Assembly (NCBI GenBank): GCA_965246795.1
Contig: CBDFFN010000004.1
Coordinates: forward strand, 124,001-188,000
Reading direction: 5' to 3'
DNA: 64,000 nucleotides
Source: JAJXWB01 sp965246795
GTDB taxonomy: Bacteria > Pseudomonadota > Alphaproteobacteria > Rhizobiales > Beijerinckiaceae
A program made the position numbers and the translations under genes. The notes below the pieces were generated by a model. That model made no database searches. It saw nothing but the letters and a program-made list of their open reading frames with translations, and was not told the DNA's origin. Position 1 is the first letter of the stretch. Every line of letters starts with the position of its first letter. Shown piece after piece: positions 24,399 to 34,000 of this stretch.

Positions 24399-25991
24399 TC
24401 AGTGCCGAAAATGCCTGTGCCCGGTCAGCACCATCGCGAGGCCATGCGCGTCTGCGGCGGCAATGACCTCATCGTCGCGCATGGAGCCGCCTGGCTGGAT
24501 CACCGCCGTCGCGCCGGCCTCGGCCGCCGCAAGAAGCCCATCGGCGAAGGGGAAGAACGCGTCCGACGCGACAACCGCGCCCTTCGCGAGAGACTCGGTA
24601 AGACCTGCGGCCTTTGCGGCTTCCCCGGCCTTCCACGCGGCGATGCGCGAGGAATCGACGCGGCTCATCTGGCCCGCGCCGATGCCGACCGTCGTGCCGT
24701 CCTTGGCATAGACGATCGCGTTCGACTTCACGTGTTTGGCGACGCGGAACGCAAATTTGAGATCCGCCATTTCAAGCTTGTTGGGCGCACGTTTCGTTAC
24801 GACGCGCAGATCGAAGTCATCGACGACGGCGCTGTCGCGATCCTGCACGAGGAAACCGCCCGCGACCGTGCGCAAGGTTGTTCCCTTCACGCGCGGGTTG
24901 GGCAGACCACCCGTCAAAAGGAGCCGAAGATTCTTCTTCGCCGCGACGAGCGCGATCGCATCCTCGTCCGCCTCCGGTGCGATGATGACTTCTGTGAAAA
25001 CTTTCACGATTTCGGCGGCGGCTTTCGCATCGAGCTTGCGGTTAAGCGCGACGATGCCGCCAAAGGCCGACACAGGGTCGCAGCGCAGCGCCTTCGTATA
25101 GGCCTCGATGAGATCGGCGCCTTCCGCGACACCGCAAGGGTTCGCGTGCTTGATGATCGCCACCGCTGCGGTACGTGCGGGATCAAATTCCGCTACACAT
25201 TCGTAGGCCGCATCGGTGTCGTTGATGTTATTGTAGGATAGTTCCTTGCCCTGCACCTGCCGCGCCGTGGCGACGCCGAAGCGCGTCTCCGGCGTGCGGT
25301 AAAACGCAGCGTTCTGATGCGGGTTCTCGCCGTAACGCATCGTCTGGACGAGGCTCCCGCCAAGTGCGCGATACGCCGGCGCACCTTCGCCGATCGCGCC
25401 AGCAAACCACGTCGAGATCGCCGCATCGTAGGCGGCCGTGCGCGCATAGGCCTTTTGCGCAAACTTCTTCCGCAACGCCAGCGTCGTGCTGCCGTCGTGC
25501 GTACCCAACTCGGCAAGGATGGCGTCGTAGTCGGCGACATCGACGACGACGACAACGTCGGCGTGGTTCTTCGCCGCTGCGCGGATCATCGCCGGCCCGC
25601 CGATGTCGATATTCTCGACGCAGGTGTCGTAGTCCGCGCCCTTCGCGACCGTCGCCTCGAACGGATAGAGATTGACGACGAGCAGATCGATCGGCGCGAT
25701 GCCATGCGCGAACATCGCAGCTTCGTGCTCCGGGTGCTCGCGGATCGCGAGCAGCCCACCGTGCACTTTCGGATGCAGCGTCTTCACGCGGCCATCCATC
25801 ATTTCGGGAAAGCCCGTGAGATCGCTGACATCGACGACGTTCAAGCCGGCTGCGATCAGCGCCGCACGCGTGCCGCCGGTCGAGACAAGCTCGATACCGC
25901 GGTCGGCCAGCGCTTTCGCAAAGCCGGCAAGTCCGGTCTTGTCCGAAACTGACAACAGGGCGCGCTGGATGCGGCAGACGTCTTGCGGCAT
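24399..25991 (-). CDS. purH: bifunctional AICAR formyltransferase/IMP cyclohydrolase
   Basis: Catalyses the last two steps of de novo IMP synthesis. The 530-residue frame from the ATG at 25991 starts with the cyclohydrolase domain: RALLSVSDKTGLAGFAKAL, STGGTRAALIAAG, GFPEMMDGRVKTLHPKVHGG. The formyltransferase domain contains the catalytic KHANPCG motif, SAFGGIVALNRKLD and near the end AFFPFADGLLAAAEAGATAV and IQPGGSMRDDEVI, all in order. An upstream in-frame start exists but would add 20 residues absent from the family. It reads in the same direction as rplS, 60 bases downstream of it. Confidence 0.97.
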   Translation of the reverse strand: MPQDVCRIQRALLSVSDKTGLAGFAKALADRGIELVSTGGTRAALIAAGLNVVDVSDLTGFPEMMDGRVKTLHPKVHGGLLAIREHPEHEAAMFAHGIAPIDLLVVNLYPFEATVAKGADYDTCVENIDIGGPAMIRAAAKNHADVVVVVDVADYDAILAELGTHDGSTTLALRKKFAQKAYARTAAYDAAISTWFAGAIGEGAPAYRALGGSLVQTMRYGENPHQNAAFYRTPETRFGVATARQVQGKELSYNNINDTDAAYECVAEFDPARTAAVAIIKHANPCGVAEGADLIEAYTKALRCDPVSAFGGIVALNRKLDAKAAAEIVKVFTEVIIAPEADEDAIALVAAKKNLRLLLTGGLPNPRVKGTTLRTVAGGFLVQDRDSAVVDDFDLRVVTKRAPNKLEMADLKFAFRVAKHVKSNAIVYAKDGTTVGIGAGQMSRVDSSRIAAWKAGEAAKAAGLTESLAKGAVVASDAFFPFADGLLAAAEAGATAVIQPGGSMRDDEVIAAADAHGLAMVLTGHRHFRH

Positions 25992-26051
25992 CGCAGGGCC
26001 CCGACGATCAGTAAGTTTCCCGCCCGCGCGTAACGCGGACGAACGAGGCAA

Positions 26052-26477
26052 TCAGCTCTTGGCAGCGGCCTTGTCGGTGTTGCCAGACTTATCAGTCTTG
26101 CCAGACTTGTCGGTCTTGCTCGTCTTATCGACCCGCTCCGCGATACGCGCCGATTTTCCGCGGCGGTCGCGGAGGTAGTAAAGCTTGGCGCGACGCACCT
26201 TGCCGCGGCGCGTGACCTTGATTGAGTCGATCAGCGGCGAATAGATCGGAAAGACGCGCTCGACACCTTCGCCGTAGGAAATCTTGCGGACGGTGAAGCT
26301 CTCGTTGAGGCCGCCACCGTTGCGGGCGATGCAGACGCCTTCGTAAGCCTGAACGCGCGTGCGCTCACCTTCCTTCACCTTCACATTCACGATGAGGGTG
26401 TCGCCCGGCTGGAAATCCGGGATCGTCTTGCCGAGCTTCTCGATCTGCTCCGCTTCGAGCGTGGCGATCAGGTTCAT
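26052..26477 (-). CDS. rplS: 50S ribosomal protein L19
   Basis: The 141-residue protein has the complete L19 core: FQPGDTLIVNVKVKEGERTR, YEGVCIARNGGGLNESFTVR, GEGVERVFPIYSPLIDSIKV and RRGKVRRAKLYYLRDRRGKS. L19 sits at the 30S-50S interface. The last 30 residues are an added tail with short repeats of TDKSG (SKTDKSGKTDKSGNTDKAAA), longer than the E. coli protein but in line with Lys-rich tails of many alphaproteobacterial L19 proteins. A candidate promoter and a small hairpin lie upstream. Confidence 0.97.
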   Translation of the reverse strand: MNLIATLEAEQIEKLGKTIPDFQPGDTLIVNVKVKEGERTRVQAYEGVCIARNGGGLNESFTVRKISYGEGVERVFPIYSPLIDSIKVTRRGKVRRAKLYYLRDRRGKSARIAERVDKTSKTDKSGKTDKSGNTDKAAAKS

Positions 26478-26521
26478 AGGTCAAACTCCATCCGTTTCGC
26501 GGTGGGGCATTTACCCCGGCG

Positions 26522-26583
26522 AGCGTTTCGGAACGCTGTTGTGATTTGGCCGGGGCTATAGCGGAAGCTTTTCACCTTGTCGA
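26522..26583 (-). promoter_or_regulatory. candidate rplS promoter and leader hairpin
   Basis: On the minus strand TCGACA (26578-26583) and CTATAG (26556-26561) are 16 bases apart, a plausible -35/-10 pair. Downstream, between promoter and gene, AGCGTT and AACGCT-type arms at 26522-26537 form a 6-base hairpin with a 4-base loop, which could be a leader regulatory structure. Confidence 0.35.
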
Positions 26584-26650
26584 GCAAAGGTTCGTGAACT
26601 TCGCTGCGCTGCGGCTTGCAAGCCGCAGCAGGTGAGCGCATGTCTTTGAA

Positions 26651-27514
26651 ATGTCCACGTCGGCCGCCAGAAGCATGCCGCATTCCGCGCCACCCATCGT
26701 CCCCGCACTGGCGGACGTTGCGGAGGTCTTCGCGGAGCTTGCCGTCGCCGCCGGCAGCAAGGTCATGGCAATCTGGGCTAGCAAGCCGCGGGCGAAATTC
26801 AAAGCCGATCATTCGCCGGTTTGCGCCGCCGACGAGGCGGCCGAGACGATTATTCTTCGCGGTCTGGCGCAACGCCTGCCTGAGATACCGGTGGTCTCGG
26901 AAGAAGCGGTTTCGCGCGGCGAAATTCCGGTCACCGAACGGGCCTTCATCCTCGTCGATCCGCTGGACGGCACACGCGAATTTCTGGCCGCCAGCAACGA
27001 GTTCACGGTCAACCTCGCGCTGATCGTGGACGGTGTGCCGGTAGCCGGGGTCGTCTATGCACCTGCTTTGGGCCGGCTCTGGATTGGGGCCGGCGAGGAG
27101 GCGTCGTCCTGCGACGTTCCGACCGGCTCTGACCTCCCCGCACCCGCCGCGCGCCACACGATTCGGGCGCGAAAAGCCGCCGCGTCGCTGATGGCGCTGG
27201 TCAGCCGCTCGCATCCCGATGCCTCCAGCGAAGAGTTTCTCGCGCGTCTGGGCGTGAAGGACCGGCGCTGCGCCGGTTCGTCCCTGAAATTCTGCCTCCT
27301 CGCGGAAGGCGGCGGCGACGTCTATCCCCGCTGCAGCCCGACGATGCAGTGGGACGTCGCGGCCGGCGACGCGGTGCTTCGCGCGGCGGGCGGCGTGGTG
27401 GTCGACGCCAATGGCGCGCCCCTGCTTTACGGACCGGGCGCACACGGCTTCAAGAATGGCCCCTTCGTCGCTTGGGCAGACGCCGCAGCAGGCCGCGCCG
27501 CAACGCTACGTTAA
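26651..27514 (+). CDS. cysQ: 3'(2'),5'-bisphosphate nucleotidase, inositol monophosphatase family
   Basis: A 287-residue phosphatase that removes the 3'-phosphate from PAP, the by-product of sulfate activation. Metal-binding motifs are in order: SEEAVSRG (with the Glu), LVDPLDGTREFLAASNEFTV, and a C-terminal CSPTMQWDVAAGDAVLRAAGG. The combination DPLDGTREF plus the W-D-x-A-A-G-D motif is that of the CysQ branch rather than inositol-1-phosphatase, where the residue after DGT is normally Asn. The first 15 residues are poorly conserved in the family and the precise start is uncertain. It is divergent from rplS. Confidence 0.87.
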   Translation: MSTSAARSMPHSAPPIVPALADVAEVFAELAVAAGSKVMAIWASKPRAKFKADHSPVCAADEAAETIILRGLAQRLPEIPVVSEEAVSRGEIPVTERAFILVDPLDGTREFLAASNEFTVNLALIVDGVPVAGVVYAPALGRLWIGAGEEASSCDVPTGSDLPAPAARHTIRARKAAASLMALVSRSHPDASSEEFLARLGVKDRRCAGSSLKFCLLAEGGGDVYPRCSPTMQWDVAAGDAVLRAAGGVVVDANGAPLLYGPGAHGFKNGPFVAWADAAAGRAATLR

Positions 27515-27628
27515 CCCTCTCCTTTCATCGTCCCTTCACGCTGCCAAAGGCCCGGCTCACGCCGGCCCGCGCGTGTCGCTGTGGTCGATCCCGAGCCCGG
27601 CGGCGATAGCCGACGGAGGATTGGCTCG

Positions 27629-28207
27629 ATGACCTTCTTTTCCCGACGCGCCCTCATTGCGGGCGCACTCCCAGCTCTTGCGACCACCGCGATGACCGTG
27701 CCGGCTGCCGCGCGGCAGGCTCCGGAGAGCTATTCTAACGATGAACTCGTCGGGAGCGGGCACCGCTTTTTCGGCGGCGTGTCCAAAAGCCTCGCCCAGG
27801 GGATCGAGAACGCCACCAGCCGCTGGGGCAAGCCAAACGCCTATATCCTCGGCCAGGAAGGCAGCGGCGCCTTCATCGGCGGCCTGCGCTACGGCGAAGG
27901 CAAGATGTACACGCGCAACGTCGGCGACCGCCGGATTTACTGGCAAGGGCCGACCATCGGTTTCGACGCCGGCGGCGATGGCGATCGCACAATGATGCTC
28001 GTCTACAACCTGCCGGCGGTCGGATCGATCTACCAGCGTTTCGGCGGCGTCGACGGGTCGGCCTATCTCATCGGCGGCTTCGGCTTCACGGCGCTGATTG
28101 CCAACGAGATTACCATCGTACCGATCCGTTCGGGCGTTGGCCTGCGGCTCGGCGCCAACATGGGCTACCTTAAGTTTACGCCGCAATCGACGTGGAATCC
28201 GTTCTGA
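27629..28207 (+). CDS. DUF1134 exported protein
   Basis: A 192-residue exported protein. The ATG at 27629 has a CGGAGG box ten bases upstream and opens MTFFSRRALIAGALPALATT, a signal peptide with a twin-arginine-like start (FSRRALIAG) that may direct Tat export. The mature protein starts around RQAPESYSNDELV and shows the DUF1134 pattern, ending in repeated glycine-rich strands (GSIYQRFGGVDGSAYLIGGF, PIRSGVGLRLGANMGYLKFT). The family is widespread in alphaproteobacteria and has no known biochemical function; the repeated Gly-rich strands resemble lipid-associated SYLF proteins, a tentative link. Confidence 0.85.
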   Translation: MTFFSRRALIAGALPALATTAMTVPAAARQAPESYSNDELVGSGHRFFGGVSKSLAQGIENATSRWGKPNAYILGQEGSGAFIGGLRYGEGKMYTRNVGDRRIYWQGPTIGFDAGGDGDRTMMLVYNLPAVGSIYQRFGGVDGSAYLIGGFGFTALIANEITIVPIRSGVGLRLGANMGYLKFTPQSTWNPF

Positions 28208-28304
28208 GCCGGGTGCGGCTTTTGCCTTAGATTGCCGCGCGTGCGAAAAGCGTGACGGGGCGGACGCACGCGACGGTGGCGAAACAAACTTGATCGAACA
28301 GGCG

Positions 28305-29168
28305 ATGATATTCACGCTCGGCGCGTGCGTCGCCGGGTTGCTCGCCCTGCTTTGTCTGCCGGCGATCTCGCGGCGCGCGATGCGTTTCGCGCAGACGGCC
28401 GTCGAGCGGCAAATGCCGATCTCGGTTGGCGAGATCGTCGCACAGCGTGATCTCCTGCGAGCGGAATTTGCGACTGAGCGACGGCGTATCGAGCAAGCGC
28501 TTGAAGGCGCTCGCGAGGCGCAGGCGCAGGAAATGGGCGTTTCGGGCCGCCGCGCCGCTGAAGTCGGCCATTTGACGGACCACCTCGCCACCCGCACCGG
28601 CGAACGCGATGCGGCGCTCATTGCGCAAGACAATGCCGAGCGTTCCGATCGCGAGACCAGTGCCGAAAATGGTGCGCTTCAGAAACAGCTTTGGGATGCC
28701 GATGGGCTGGAAGCGCGCCTGCGAGAGCAGCTTGCCGTGCTTCAGCGCGCGCATGACGCACTCACGCGCGCCGAGGCGGAACTCACCCGAACAGACGCGG
28801 AAAAGGCGGCGTTAATCGTGACCTTGACGGCGGATCGCAACGCCAAGGCAGCCGCCGGCGACGCGCTCGACCGCATTCTCGCAGATACGAAGCTCGAAGT
28901 GTCGGTGGCGCGCGCCGAGATCGAGACGCTGCACGCCCGGATCGACGGCCACGAGGATGCAGGGCGGCGAGCGACGGCCACGGAAGCCGAACTGCGCCGC
29001 AAGATTTCTGATCTCGAGAACGCCGGTGTCGCCGACGAAGACATTGCGATGCTGCGCCGGACGATCGTCGAAATCGGTCACGAGGTCGTTCGGCTTGCCG
29101 GCGACGGCTCGCATGCAGCGCCCGTCGAGCGTGCCGACGCCGACCGTGTCACCGCGACGGTGAACTGA
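28305..29168 (+). CDS. membrane-anchored coiled-coil protein
   Basis: A 287-residue protein with one N-terminal membrane segment (MIFTLGACVAGLLALLCLPA) followed by about 240 residues of Ala/Glu/Arg-rich heptads, a long coiled coil facing the cytoplasm or periplasm. A TTG at 28290 (LIEQAM...) is an alternative start that would add five residues. Similar hypothetical proteins with RRAMRFAQTAVERQMPISVG after the membrane segment occur in other Hyphomicrobiales; a structural or scaffold role is only a guess. It follows the DUF1134 gene in the same direction, about 100 bases later. Confidence 0.75.
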   Translation: MIFTLGACVAGLLALLCLPAISRRAMRFAQTAVERQMPISVGEIVAQRDLLRAEFATERRRIEQALEGAREAQAQEMGVSGRRAAEVGHLTDHLATRTGERDAALIAQDNAERSDRETSAENGALQKQLWDADGLEARLREQLAVLQRAHDALTRAEAELTRTDAEKAALIVTLTADRNAKAAAGDALDRILADTKLEVSVARAEIETLHARIDGHEDAGRRATATEAELRRKISDLENAGVADEDIAMLRRTIVEIGHEVVRLAGDGSHAAPVERADADRVTATVN

Positions 29169-29172
29169 GCCG

Positions 29173-29853
29173 TCAGGCGGCGTTGCGTTTTACCTCCGCG
29201 TAATATTGCGGGGTCTCGTGACGGTCGAACATGCCGTAGTCGCGAATGATGCGGACGGCGCGCTGCCGGACGTTCTTTGCGCCGGACGGCGACGTTGCCC
29301 GAAACGACTTCGCGTCGCTTTCCTCTCGCCAAGATGCCAGCACAGCGACCTTTCCCGGATTGTAGATGGACTCGAAAATGTCGTGGCCGACGAGACGTTG
29401 ATCATTCTGATCGAGCGCGATCGCCGACAGCAGCTGCTGCGCATCCTTCGGCAGGTCAACTTTGTCGTCGGGCGAGAACTCGATGAGGCTACAGGCCTTC
29501 GCGTCGCCGCTTTCCGTCGTGTCGAGCCGCTGCTCGCGCACCGCCATGCCCGCCGGTGGCGCGTCGTCGGCGATGATCTGCCCGACACGCAGATGGTAGT
29601 CGGAAAAGACGCCGAAACGGCCCTTCTCCTGCACGAAATGATGCTTCGTCTCGGTGCGCCAGCGGATCAGCGATTTCTCGTCCCGCCATGTCGAATGCGA
29701 CAGAACCCAGCCCGGACGCAGGCGGCTTTCGAAGCGCTCGTTGTCGATGAAACCATCGATTCCTTCGAGGATTGGCTTCAGCTCCTTCGCATGCGCGAGA
29801 TATTCGTCTTTTTTTCCCTCTGCGGGATGAACTTCGAAGATGACAGAGAACAT
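29173..29853 (-). CDS. double antibiotic-biosynthesis-monooxygenase-fold protein
   Basis: A 226-residue protein from the ATG at 29853. It opens MFSVIFEVHPAEGKKDEYLA, the first strand of an ABM-type ferredoxin-like domain, with HSTWRDEKSLIRWRTETKHH as its end; residues about 115-210 form a second, more distant copy (CSLIEFSPDDKVD ... VAVLASWREESDAKSF). ABM domains are found in quinone-forming monooxygenases, heme-degrading enzymes and stress proteins. Nothing marks a heme site. It is 32 bases downstream of the alpha/beta hydrolase gene and in the same direction, so probably in one operon. Substrate unknown. Confidence 0.78.
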   Translation of the reverse strand: MFSVIFEVHPAEGKKDEYLAHAKELKPILEGIDGFIDNERFESRLRPGWVLSHSTWRDEKSLIRWRTETKHHFVQEKGRFGVFSDYHLRVGQIIADDAPPAGMAVREQRLDTTESGDAKACSLIEFSPDDKVDLPKDAQQLLSAIALDQNDQRLVGHDIFESIYNPGKVAVLASWREESDAKSFRATSPSGAKNVRQRAVRIIRDYGMFDRHETPQYYAEVKRNAA

Positions 29854-29884
29854 GATGTTTCCTTCGCGTTGAGCGGTTGATGAT

Positions 29885-30835
29885 TCAGCTTGCGAGAAAC
29901 GCGATCGACTCGCGCCACAGCGCGGTCCGCATCGTTTCGAGATGCATGAGATGCGTGCCGCGGCCGATCTTGATGTCGCGGCGGTCCCGCGATGCGCGAA
30001 AGGCATCGAAGAGCCAGCGCGCATCGGCGTCGGTGATGAGCCCATCCCATTCGCCACGAACGATGCAGACCGGCGCTTCAATTTTCGCGGGGTGGTAGGG
30101 CATCTCACCGTGCCAAGCGCGCAATATCTCGACGAATGGGCCAGTCGGCACTTTCACGCCGTTCGGCGTGCGCAAGCGGCTCTCGGGATCGCTCTCGAGA
30201 TAGGCTCTCGCCCAGACATCGAATTCGTCACGCGACAGCACAGGCTTTGCGTTCGACGGCACGTCCTCGACAAAGCGCGCCCATTGATCGTCGTTGGTGA
30301 CGATGCGCCACGCGGGGCCCGTCGGTCGCGGCAGATAGCGCGGCGGCGGCCGCCACGTGATCGGCGCGAAAAGCACGATGCGGCCGACAAGTTCGGGATG
30401 GCGCTCTGCCAGCAGGCAGGCCGGCATCGAGCCCCAGGAATGCGAGATCAGATCAACTTTTGGCGCGCCGGTTTGGGTGAAGATGAAACGGACCGCAGCG
30501 GCAACTTGATCGACGGCATCGGACGCGAGCAGAAGCGGGCCGTGCGCGTCGGCCGGTTCGGCCATTTCCGGATAGCGGGCAGACCCGCCGAACCCGTAGA
30601 AATCGAACGCCCAGACGTCGTGGCCCGCTTCGCAGAGCGCATCGCGCCACGAGCCCTCGGGGAAGCGATGCGCGATCGACAGAGCCGACGGAAACGTCGC
30701 GCCGTGGACGTAGAGGACGGGCGACGCCTTCGACCCCGCAGCAGTCTGCAGGCGGCGCAAAAACAGCGGCAGACCATCGAGCGGTCCGGGAATGGAAAAA
30801 TGCTCTTCCCGAGGGTCGAGCGGCGGCATCGACAT
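29885..30835 (-). CDS. alpha/beta hydrolase
   Basis: A 316-residue alpha/beta-hydrolase-fold enzyme. The oxyanion region reads YVHGATFPSALS, the nucleophile elbow SHSWGSMPA, the acidic residue lies in VRGEWDGLITDADARWL and the catalytic histidine in GRGTHLMHLE. The order and spacing fit an intact serine hydrolase. A cap region is inserted between strands 6 and 7, including WRPPPRYLPRPTGPAW. The pairing with an ABM-fold gene immediately downstream suggests shared handling of an aromatic or quinone-like compound, but the substrate cannot be read from sequence. Confidence 0.87.
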   Translation of the reverse strand: MSMPPLDPREEHFSIPGPLDGLPLFLRRLQTAAGSKASPVLYVHGATFPSALSIAHRFPEGSWRDALCEAGHDVWAFDFYGFGGSARYPEMAEPADAHGPLLLASDAVDQVAAAVRFIFTQTGAPKVDLISHSWGSMPACLLAERHPELVGRIVLFAPITWRPPPRYLPRPTGPAWRIVTNDDQWARFVEDVPSNAKPVLSRDEFDVWARAYLESDPESRLRTPNGVKVPTGPFVEILRAWHGEMPYHPAKIEAPVCIVRGEWDGLITDADARWLFDAFRASRDRRDIKIGRGTHLMHLETMRTALWRESIAFLAS

Positions 30836-30975
30836 CGCGAGCCTCTTTTCTGATTTCAGAGAGCGCTCGACCTAGTAATTTCTGGACGGCGAGACGACCC
30901 CTGTTCGCTTCGGTCGCGGCCGAAGCAAAATTCCGCGATCCTGCCGATGTTCACACGGGACCAGCGCTCTTGCTC

Positions 30976-31024
30976 GAGCATGTCCCAATCGCCGAACCGG
31001 ATTCCACTTCGGCGGAACATGCTC
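30976..31024. repeat. palindromic intergenic repeat before ileS
   Basis: GAGCATGT (30976-30983) pairs with ACATGCTC (31017-31024), and inside it CGCCGA (30990-30995) pairs with TCGGCG (31009-31014), forming an interrupted hairpin. Elements of the form GAGCATG...CATGCTC are common between genes in Hyphomicrobiales. This copy ends 12 bases before the ileS start codon, so it occupies the place where a ribosome-binding site would be. Confidence 0.7.
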
Positions 31025-31036
31025 TAGAAACCGCCG

Positions 31037-34000
31037 ATGGATCAGGCGACGAAACCACAGGCGAAAGCGGAGGGGCCGGACTACTCGGCGAGCCTCTATC
31101 TGCCGAAGACCGACTTTCCCATGCGTGCGGGGCTTCCCAAGAAGGAGCCCGAAATTCTCGCGCGTTGGGACAAGATCGGGCTCTACGAGCGCCTGCGCGA
31201 AGCCGGCCGTGGCCGGCCGAAATTCGTGCTGCACGACGGCCCGCCTTACGCGAACGGCCACATCCACATCGGGCATGCGCTGAACAAGATCCTGAAGGAT
31301 CTCGTGACGCGATCGCAAAGCATGCTCGGCAAGGACTCGAACTACGTGCCGGGCTGGGACTGCCACGGCCTGCCGATCGAATGGAAGATCGAGGAAGAGA
31401 ATTACCGCTCGAAAGGAAAGCCGAAGCCGGATTTCTCCGATCCCGCCGCGATGATCGCCTTTCGGCAGGAGTGTCGTGCTTACGCCGGTCACTGGCTCAA
31501 TGAGCAGCGCAAGGAGTTCATCCGCCTTGGCGTCATCGGCGACTGGGCGCACCCCTATTCGACGATGGCCTTTCCGGCCGAAGCCACGATCGCGCGCGAG
31601 TTGATGAAATTCGCCGCCAACGGTCTGCTCTACCGCGGCTCGAAGCCGGTGATGTGGAGCGTCGTCGAAAAGACGGCGCTCGCGGAAGCGGAAGTCGAAT
31701 ACGAGGATGTGACGAGCGATACGATCTTTGCCGCGTTTCCGGTCACGACGTCAGGTGACTTCAAGGGCGAGGCATCGCCGGAAGCGCTGATTGACGGCGC
31801 ATCCGTCGTCATCTGGACGACGACGCCCTGGACCATTCCCGGCAATCGCGCCATCGCCTTCAGCCCGAAGATTTCCTACGGCCTTTACCGCATGACGGCC
31901 GCGCCGGGCGGCAACTGGGCGACAATTGGTGCGACATACTTGCTCGCGGATGCTCTCGCCGAGAGCGTTCTCAAAGCCGCGAAGGTCGATACTTGGGAGC
32001 GTGTCGCGAACGTGTCGCCCGATACGCTCGCGCAGGTCGAGTGCGCGCATCCACTGGCAGGATTTGCGAGCGGCTACACCTTTCGCGTGCCGCTCCTCGC
32101 CGGCGATCACGTCACCGACGATGCCGGCACGGGCTTCGTGCATTCCGCGCCTGGCCACGGCCGCGAGGACTTCGACGCGTGGGTGTCGCATGGCCGCGAA
32201 CTCGCCGAGCGCAAGATCGATACGCGCATCCCCTACATGGTCGATGCGGATGGCTTCTACACCGACGAAGCGCCGGGTTTTGCCGGTCGGCGCGTGCTCG
32301 ACGACAAGGGCAAGAAAGGCGATGCGAACGACGCTGTAATCGCCGCGCTCGTCGAGGCAAAACATCTCGTCGCGCGCGGAAGGTTGAAGCATTCCTATCC
32401 GCATTCCTGGCGCTCGAAGAAGCCGGTGATCTTTCGCAATACGCCGCAATGGTTCATCGCGATGGACAAACCCATTGCAGGCGCATCGACGAGCAAGGTG
32501 TCTGACCCAGCACAAGCCGGCTCCAACTCCGCCGGCATGTCGCTCCGCGCCATCGCGCTCGACGAGATCGCGAACCATGTGCACTGGGTGCCTGCCTCCG
32601 GGGAGACGCGCATCACCGGCATGATCGCCAACCGGCCGGATTGGGTCGTGTCGCGCCAGCGCGCATGGGGTGTGCCGATCGCCGTCTTTGTGAAGAAGGG
32701 CGAGCACACGCCGCTCGTGGATGACCGCGTGAATGCGCGCATCGTCGCGGCCTTCGAGAAAGAAGGCGCCGATGCCTGGTACGCGCAAGGCGCGGCCGCG
32801 CGCTTCCTTGCGCCCAACTACGATCCCGAGAACTACGAGAAGATCGACGATGTACTCGACGTCTGGTTCGACTCCGGCTCGACGCATGTTTTCGCGATGG
32901 AAGACCCGGCGCAGTTTCCCGGACTTGCTGGCATCAAGCGCATCCGCGACGGCGGCACCGATGAAGTTATGTATCTCGAAGGCTCCGACCAGCATCGCGG
33001 CTGGTTTCATTCGTCGCTTCTCGAAAGCTGCGGCACCCGCGGCCGTGCGCCCTATGATGCCGTGCTCACGCACGGTTTTACGCTCGACGAGCACGGGCGG
33101 AAAATGTCGAAATCAACAGGCAACACGGTCGAGCCGCAAAAGGTTATCGCCGAAGCTGGCGCCGACATCCTGCGCTTGTGGGTGGCGAGCGTCGATTACT
33201 GGGACGACCAGCGGATCGGGCCGGAAATCCTCAAAGGCCTGGCCGACACCTATCGAAAGCTTCGCAACACGCTGCGCTGGATGCTCGGCGCGCTCGCTCA
33301 TCGCGATGCGAATGATGCGCTCGATCTCGCAAAGGCCGACGAGCTCGAACGGCTGATGCTGCACCGGCTCGTCGAACTCGGCGACGAGGTGCATGCCGCC
33401 TATGCCGCGTTCGACTACAAGCGCGTCGTTGCGCGCGTCTCGGCCTACATGAACACCGATCTTTCGGCGTTCTACTTCGATATCCGCAAAGACGCGCTCT
33501 ATTGCGATCCGCCGTCGAGCCTACGCCGCCGCGCTGCCTTGGCGACGATCGAGCATATCTTCGCCTGCGTCACGACATGGCTCTCGCCAATCCTGTCCTT
33601 CACCTGCGAAGAGGCATGGCTCGATCGCCACCCCGACGCGATGTCCGTCCATCTCGAACTGCTGTCGACACCCGATCCCGCGTGGCGTGACGACGCGCTG
33701 GCCACGAAATGGGACGCGATCCGGCATGCGCGCGCCGTCGTGACGGGCGCCTTGGAGATCGCGCGTGCCGAGAAGCGCATCGGCTCGTCGCTGGAAGCAG
33801 CGCCAACCGTCTACGTCGCCGACGACGCGCTTCGGACGGTGCTTGCGAGCATCGACTTCGCCGACGTCTGCATCACGTCGGACCTCGATCTGCAGTCCGG
33901 TGACGGTCCCGCCGATGCGTTCCAGCTACCGGAGCGGCCGGGCGTCGCCGTCGTCGTGAAGCGCGCACAGGGCATGAAATGCGCGCGGTCCTGGCGCTGG

